Below are positions 59,743 to 64,000 of a stretch of 64,000 nt of DNA, one piece after another (positions within the stretch are counted from its first letter, which is position 1; each line of letters opens with the position of its first letter). A model generated the notes under the pieces. That model worked only from the letters and a program-made list of their open reading frames with translations, was not told the origin of the DNA and made no database searches. Location of the stretch: assembly GCA_964650465.1 (NCBI GenBank), contig CAZYTA010000001.1:1-64000 (forward strand), given 5' to 3'. A program made the translations under genes and the position numbers. This DNA is from RGIG6353 sp964650465. GTDB lineage: Bacteria > Bacillota > Clostridia > Oscillospirales > SIG627.

Positions 59743-59774
59743 GAAAATTGTCGGCGGAAGCTCTCCGCCTTTAT
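59743..59774 (-). repeat. Remnant of the dispersed repeat at the GH95 stop
   Basis: GAAAATTGTCGGCGGAAGCTC and CCGCCTTTATCC retain only the two ends of the family, abutting the GH95 stop codon, as at the yunB stop. Confidence 0.6.
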
Positions 59775-62050
59775 CCAATAAACGGTTGGTTTGCCTTAAG
59801 TTCTATTTCGGTTGATTCGGAGCCATAGCACAAGGTGACCTTTTGAGAAACAGGTGAGGTGAGAGTAAAGCCCGTGACCTTCCCTTGTCTCCACTCTATA
59901 TCGAAGGTAATATTTCCCTTTGCAGTCAGTCCGTTTACAAATCCGTTTTCAAAGGCTTTAGGGAGGCAGGGCAACAGCTTTATCACGCCCTTTTTCGATT
60001 GCAGAAGAAGATTTGCAATGCCTGCAGTAATTCCAAAGTTTCCATCTATTTGGAATGGCGGATGAGCATCGAACAGGTTGGGGTATGTTCCGCCACCCTG
60101 CAAAGCTACCTTACCGGGCACCTCTGCGGGATTGAACTGTCTGACAAGCAGCTCCTCTGCCTTTTCCCTGTCACCCAGCATTGCCATAAGCGAAATCTTC
60201 CACGATGTGCTCCATCCTGTACCGTCAAGTCCTCTTTCTTCAAGGGCTCTGCGGCATGCCTCCGCCATTTCGGGATTGCGGTCGGGAGTATACAGACCGC
60301 CGGGGTAAAGTCCCCAGCAATGTGATACATGTCTGTTTGTGGGGTCAAACTTTTTGTAATCCTTATCCCATTCCGCAATCCTGCCCTCGTCGTCAAGGAT
60401 AGGCATTTGCAATTTCGGAAGTATATCCCTGAGCCTTTTGGAAAACTTTCTGTCTTCATCAAGGATTTCCGTAAGCTCTATACAGTCCTCAAAAAGCTTG
60501 TAGCAGGACTCCTGATTTACCGCAGTCCACGAAGCCACAGATATAAATCTTTCATTGAACCAAAATCCGACCTCGGGACTTGTAGCCGGAGCAAGTACAA
60601 GCTTCCCCTCGTGCTCGGTAAGCATAGACAGGCAGAACTTACAGAACTCCTTCTGCAAAGCGTATATTCTGCGTGCAAAACTAATGTCCTCAGGTGTGTA
60701 CTGCCATGCATCATAAAGCTGACAGATAAACCATGCGGGTGACATATACCAGAAGGAGAACAGCGCCGTTATACGCCTTCCCTTTGCCACAGGCTCTGTA
60801 TGCGCCCATACATCTGTGTTGTGATGACAGGTGAAGCCGTCAGCATGATAAAACTCCGCCGCTGTCTCTCTGCCCGTTACGGCAAGCGACTCTACTTTGT
60901 CAACAAGAGGCTCCAAACACTCAAAAAGACCTGTCATAGGCATATGCCAATAGTTCATTTGTGTATTGATATTGACAGTATAATCACATCTCCAGGGGGC
61001 ATAAAGCATCTCATTCCATATACCCTGAAGGTTTGTAGCCTCGCTTCCCTGCCTTGACGATGCTATGGACAGATAGCGTCCGAAGTTGAACATCAGTTCG
61101 GAGAGCACAGGCAGGTATTTTCCTCTGTCCTTCATCATCTCTTCGGCTGTAAGAGTATTCTCCTTATCCGTAAGTGACAGCACCGTTTTGCCGTAAATAG
61201 GTCTTACATCACCGATGTGACGCTTGTAAAGGGTGTCAAATCCCATAAGCACAGCCTTTTTTATCACAGAGTCAGCCATTGCCCTGTGGTCTGCATTGGG
61301 CTTTTTGTCAAATGAGACAAAGCTTGTTTCCAAAGCTGTCACAAGAACAATTTCCTTTGCCGAGCATATACGCATACTGTCATTTTCAAAGGAGACCTTT
61401 CCGTCTGTCATAGGATATTGCATAAGAGTGAAGTATATTCCCCTGCCATCACCGTAAAAGCTGTTGTATTCGGGGTTGTCAGTCCACTGGTTTTTCGACT
61501 CATGGAAATAGGGGGCATGACCCGTCATTATCAGCGAGGCATTGTCATTTGATACAGTATGCTCAACCTGTGAAGAGAATGAAACCGAAATTTGCGACGG
61601 CTCCTTAAAGCTGATTCGGGACACCATTACCCTGTCGGGGTAAGAAATAAAATGAGTGACACGGGAAAATCCGTTTGTTATTTCGGTAAGGCTGTCCTTC
61701 ATATCAAGAAATCTTGAATAATATGCCCCATCGTTGTTGTCAAACTCAATGCTTATATTACCAACAGGAAGAAAATATTCGCAATCATTTGAGGTAAAAT
61801 TATCCTCTATAATGTCCTGCGCCTCATCATTTTTACCTTCAAGCACAAGCTGTCTTGCCTTGACAAAGCTGTCATATGCCTTAGGGTTTTTGTGTGTACC
61901 CGGCTCACCAGACCAGAATGTATCGTGATTAAGGGATATTTTTTCACAGTCAAATCTGCCGTACACCATTGCGCCTATGCTACCGTTTCCCAGCGGTACT
62001 GCCTCCTCAAAATAATTTGCAGGACGGTCAAAATAAATTTTGTTATTCAT
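59771..62050 (-). CDS. Glycoside hydrolase family 95, alpha-L-fucosidase type
   Basis: A 759-aa protein, normal GH95 length, no signal peptide. The N-terminal beta domain starts IYFDRPANYFEEAVPLGNGSIGAMVYG; the central (alpha/alpha)6 barrel contains LQGIWNEMLYAPWRCDYTVNINTQMNYW (about 345-372), where the family's Asn/Asp residues that activate the water lie, HHNTDVWAH, and WFNERFISVASWTAVNQE; NRHVSHCWGLYPG and GTGWSTSWKISL are further conserved blocks. It cleaves alpha-1,2-fucosyl or related L-galactosyl linkages, here in the cytoplasm. AAGGAGATAAC precedes the ATG. Confidence 0.93.
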   Translation of the reverse strand: MNNKIYFDRPANYFEEAVPLGNGSIGAMVYGRFDCEKISLNHDTFWSGEPGTHKNPKAYDSFVKARQLVLEGKNDEAQDIIEDNFTSNDCEYFLPVGNISIEFDNNDGAYYSRFLDMKDSLTEITNGFSRVTHFISYPDRVMVSRISFKEPSQISVSFSSQVEHTVSNDNASLIMTGHAPYFHESKNQWTDNPEYNSFYGDGRGIYFTLMQYPMTDGKVSFENDSMRICSAKEIVLVTALETSFVSFDKKPNADHRAMADSVIKKAVLMGFDTLYKRHIGDVRPIYGKTVLSLTDKENTLTAEEMMKDRGKYLPVLSELMFNFGRYLSIASSRQGSEATNLQGIWNEMLYAPWRCDYTVNINTQMNYWHMPMTGLFECLEPLVDKVESLAVTGRETAAEFYHADGFTCHHNTDVWAHTEPVAKGRRITALFSFWYMSPAWFICQLYDAWQYTPEDISFARRIYALQKEFCKFCLSMLTEHEGKLVLAPATSPEVGFWFNERFISVASWTAVNQESCYKLFEDCIELTEILDEDRKFSKRLRDILPKLQMPILDDEGRIAEWDKDYKKFDPTNRHVSHCWGLYPGGLYTPDRNPEMAEACRRALEERGLDGTGWSTSWKISLMAMLGDREKAEELLVRQFNPAEVPGKVALQGGGTYPNLFDAHPPFQIDGNFGITAGIANLLLQSKKGVIKLLPCLPKAFENGFVNGLTAKGNITFDIEWRQGKVTGFTLTSPVSQKVTLCYGSESTEIELKANQPFIG

Positions 62051-62070
62051 GTTATCTCCTTAAGAAAAAA

Positions 62071-62338
62071 ACGGGCTGTTGAAAAACTCGAATAGAGTTT
62101 TTTAACAGCCCCGAACCATAGGGGATAGGAAAAAGCTTCAGAATGGACAAACTTAATCCGAAGGCGTACTTCCGTACGTCGAGAGGTGAAGTTTGTTCAT
62201 AGCCAAAAACATATTTTTTTCGAGAAAACTCGATTTTCGAGTTTTTGCCTTTAAAATTTTACATTCAAACTGTTAAAAAGACTTTATTTCTTTGATTTTT
62301 CTTGTTTTTGGCGGTCTGGACTTTTTTAACAGCCCCGT
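62071..62338. mobile_element. MITE-like element with GGGCTGTT terminal inverted repeats
   Basis: The left end ACGGGCTGTTGAAAAA and the right end TTTTTTAACAGCCCCGT are near-perfect inverted repeats enclosing 268 bp with no gene. A second copy of the inverted end at 62095-62111 makes a strong hairpin with the left end. An internal stem pairs GGACAAACTT (about 62144) with AAGTTTGTTC (about 62190). It fills almost the whole gap between the ACT gene stop and the GH95 start. Confidence 0.65.
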
Positions 62339-62761
62339 TTACAGCTCCTTGGGGTCAAGAAGCGCAACTCCGTTTTCTGAAAGCACCTTTTCAGCGGCAG
62401 CCTCGTCGTCTGCCTTAAGCACCATAAGAGCCTTGCCTGCATCTCTTGACAGGAATGCATACATATATTCAACACTGATTTCAGCCTCTGTTATAAGCTT
62501 GAGTATTGAGGCGAGACCGCCTGTTTTGTCGTCAATATACACCGCTATAACATCAGTAGCCTTTGCAATAACACCTATTTCGTCAAGTGCCGCCTTAGCC
62601 TTTTCAGTATCGTCGACTATCACTCTGAGGATACCGAAATCTGTGGTGTCCGCCATTGAAAGCGCTCTGATGTTTACACCCTTTTTGCCGATTGCATCAA
62701 TAATTGCTTCGAGTCTGCCAAACTGATTTTCCACAAATACCGAAAGCTGTTTGATAAACAT
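62339..62761 (-). CDS. Tandem ACT-domain protein
   Basis: A 140-aa protein with two ACT domains (about 3-65, LSVFVENQFGRLEAIIDAIG; and 70-138, VIAVYIDDKTGGLASILKLI). These small modules bind amino acids and regulate metabolism. It is coupled with a PaaK-type CoA ligase 23 nt upstream on the same strand, an arrangement common for phenylacetate/indoleacetate-CoA ligases. GGAGGAAAC precedes the ATG. Confidence 0.92.
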   Translation of the reverse strand: MFIKQLSVFVENQFGRLEAIIDAIGKKGVNIRALSMADTTDFGILRVIVDDTEKAKAALDEIGVIAKATDVIAVYIDDKTGGLASILKLITEAEISVEYMYAFLSRDAGKALMVLKADDEAAAEKVLSENGVALLDPKEL

Positions 62762-62784
62762 AATGTTTCCTCCTTAATGCAGTT

Positions 62785-64000
62785 TTAGTGAAGCTTTCTG
62801 TTATCAATTATTCTCTTAGCCTTGCCCTCGCTTCTTGCGATGGACTTGGGGTTTACAAGAGTAACCTTAGGACCGATACCCAAAGTTGAACGAAGGCTTT
62901 CGGAGATAGTCTTTTCAACCTTTTCCACGCCCTTTACACCGTCGGAAAGGAGTGCCTCACTCATCTCAACCTTTACCTCAAAGGTATCGTTGTTATTAAC
63001 TCTGTCAACTACTATCTGATAGTTGGGAGTAATATCGCCGCCAACCTTAAGAAGCACCTCTTCTATCTGTGAGGGGAATACATTTACACCTCTGATAATA
63101 AGCATATCGTCTGTTCTGCCCTGAGGCTTGTTCATTCTCACGTGAGTTCTTCCGCACTTGCACACCTCGTAGTTCAGTGAACAGATATCCCTTGTTCTGT
63201 AACGGATAAGGGGGAAGCCCTCCTTTGTTATAGTGGTGAAAACAAGCTCGCCCTGTGCGCCTGCGGGGAGTACCTCGCCTGTGTCGGGGTCGATTATTTC
63301 GGGAATGAAGTGGTCCTCGCAAACATGCATACCGCACTGATGCTCGCACTCGTAGGAGACACCCGGACCCATTATTTCGGAAAGTCCGTAGATATCGTAT
63401 GCCTTGATATTCAGCTTTTCCTCTATCTGATGTCTCATTTCTTCTGTCCAAGGCTCTGCACCGAAGATACCTGCCTTAAGACTCAGCTTGTCCTTAAGTC
63501 CCATTTCCTCTATGGTTTCGCCAAGATACATTGCATAGGAGGGAGTACAGCAGAGAACGGTTGAGCCGAAGTCTATCATGGTCTGTATCTGTCTCTGTGT
63601 GTTACCTGCAGAAATAGGTATTGCTGTTGCGCCAATTCTTACAGCACCGTCATGTGCGCCAAATCCGCCTGTAAAGAGTCCCAGCCCGTAGCCGACATGA
63701 ACGAAGGAATTTTCGTCAGCGCCTACGGCTATGAGCATTCTCGCAAAGCAGTCAGCCCACATTTCAAGGTCATTATCTGTATAGCCTACAACTATCTGCT
63801 TACCCGTAGTACCCGAGGATGCGTGTACTCGTCTTATCTCGGACATGGGAGTTGCGAAAAGTCCGTAGGGGTAGTAGTCTCTCAAATCCTGCTTATATGA
63901 AAAAGGAAGCTTGTGAAGGTCCTCTATTCCGTGGATATCCTCAGGCTTAAGTCCCTTTTCATCCATTCTGTTTCTGAAAAGCTCAACCTTTTCATACATT
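62785..64000 (-). CDS. paaK: Phenylacetate-CoA ligase family protein (PaaK), 5' end outside the window
   Basis: At least 404 aa of a PaaK-type AMP-forming ligase. RRVHASSGTTGKQIVVGYT (about 56-74), IYGLSEIMGPGVSYECEHQ, RTRDICSLNYEVCKCGRTH and RTDDMLIIRGVNVFPSQIEEVLL are typical, with the C-terminal LVNPKSIARSEGKAKRIID. The family normally has about 25-30 more N-terminal residues, so the start lies beyond position 64000. It activates arylacetates such as phenylacetate or indoleacetate. The ACT gene follows. Confidence 0.93.
   Translation of the reverse strand, partial: MYEKVELFRNRMDEKGLKPEDIHGIEDLHKLPFSYKQDLRDYYPYGLFATPMSEIRRVHASSGTTGKQIVVGYTDNDLEMWADCFARMLIAVGADENSFVHVGYGLGLFTGGFGAHDGAVRIGATAIPISAGNTQRQIQTMIDFGSTVLCCTPSYAMYLGETIEEMGLKDKLSLKAGIFGAEPWTEEMRHQIEEKLNIKAYDIYGLSEIMGPGVSYECEHQCGMHVCEDHFIPEIIDPDTGEVLPAGAQGELVFTTITKEGFPLIRYRTRDICSLNYEVCKCGRTHVRMNKPQGRTDDMLIIRGVNVFPSQIEEVLLKVGGDITPNYQIVVDRVNNNDTFEVKVEMSEALLSDGVKGVEKVEKTISESLRSTLGIGPKVTLVNPKSIARSEGKAKRIIDNRKLH

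Overview
The window comes from a spore-forming Firmicute of class Clostridia, probably an anaerobic gut or rumen member of the Oscillospirales/Ruminococcaceae type. The evidence is dipicolinate synthase (spoVFA/spoVFB), YunB, a Cys-rich protein behind a sigma-K-like promoter, ferredoxin-linked 2-oxoacid oxidoreductases, T-box leaders, TTGACA-N17-TATAAT promoters and GGAGG ribosome sites. No organism name can be read from the sequence. Genes are densely packed on both strands, with many short intergenic repeats.

Layout. 1-2.3 kb: ychF, a HAD phosphatase and a small membrane protein. 2.3-4.5 kb: a repeat array, then padR-DUF1700-DUF4097, an envelope-type operon. 4.5-8.1 kb (minus): MATE, MFS and an AAC(3)-like acetyltransferase. 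8.3-9.7 kb: the Cys-rich putative spore protein, a 188-bp tandem repeat and tRNA-Val. 9.7-20.9 kb: a carbohydrate region with three AraC regulators, a TIM-barrel isomerase, a GH4 enzyme with the CHEV signature of alpha-galacturonidases, BrnQ, an 862-aa putative glycosidase of unassigned family and a GH127-type beta-L-arabinofuranosidase. 20.9-37.2 kb: a branched-chain amino acid block (below), interrupted by mntP with its Mn riboswitch and a C39-like protein. 37.4-51 kb: a CapA-like protein, yunB, zinc-ribbon membrane proteins, an AEC transporter, a methyltransferase-like protein, an acyl-CoA ligase with an E2-like acyltransferase, spoVFA/B and an orphan solute-binding lipoprotein. 51-59.6 kb: copZ-copA, an ECF sigma/anti-sigma pair, a lipoprotein-MBOAT-DHHW polysaccharide O-acylation set and a trigger-factor-like lipoprotein. 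59.6-64 kb (minus): GH95 alpha-L-fucosidase, a MITE-like element, an ACT-domain protein and a PaaK-type ligase cut by the window end.

The most interesting system is the 20.9-37.2 kb block. Three T-box leaders have specifier codons that I read as Ile (ATC), Val (GTA) and Leu (CTC). They precede two HTH-cupin-acyl-CoA synthetase fusions followed by a VOR-type 2-ketoisovalerate:ferredoxin oxidoreductase and IlvE, and then a separate operon with a LeuA-like protein that has lost its catalytic residues, a TIM-barrel/acyl-CoA synthetase fusion and an amidohydrolase. T-boxes switch genes on when the amino acid is scarce. This implies an anabolic route: exogenous branched-chain fatty acids are activated to acyl-CoA, reductively carboxylated to 2-oxoacids and transaminated to Val, Ile and Leu.

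A second theme is a structured ~100-bp repeat with at least a dozen full or partial copies. At most sites the same end of the repeat abuts a stop codon in a fixed orientation relative to the gene, suggesting a mobile or retained 3'-UTR element.
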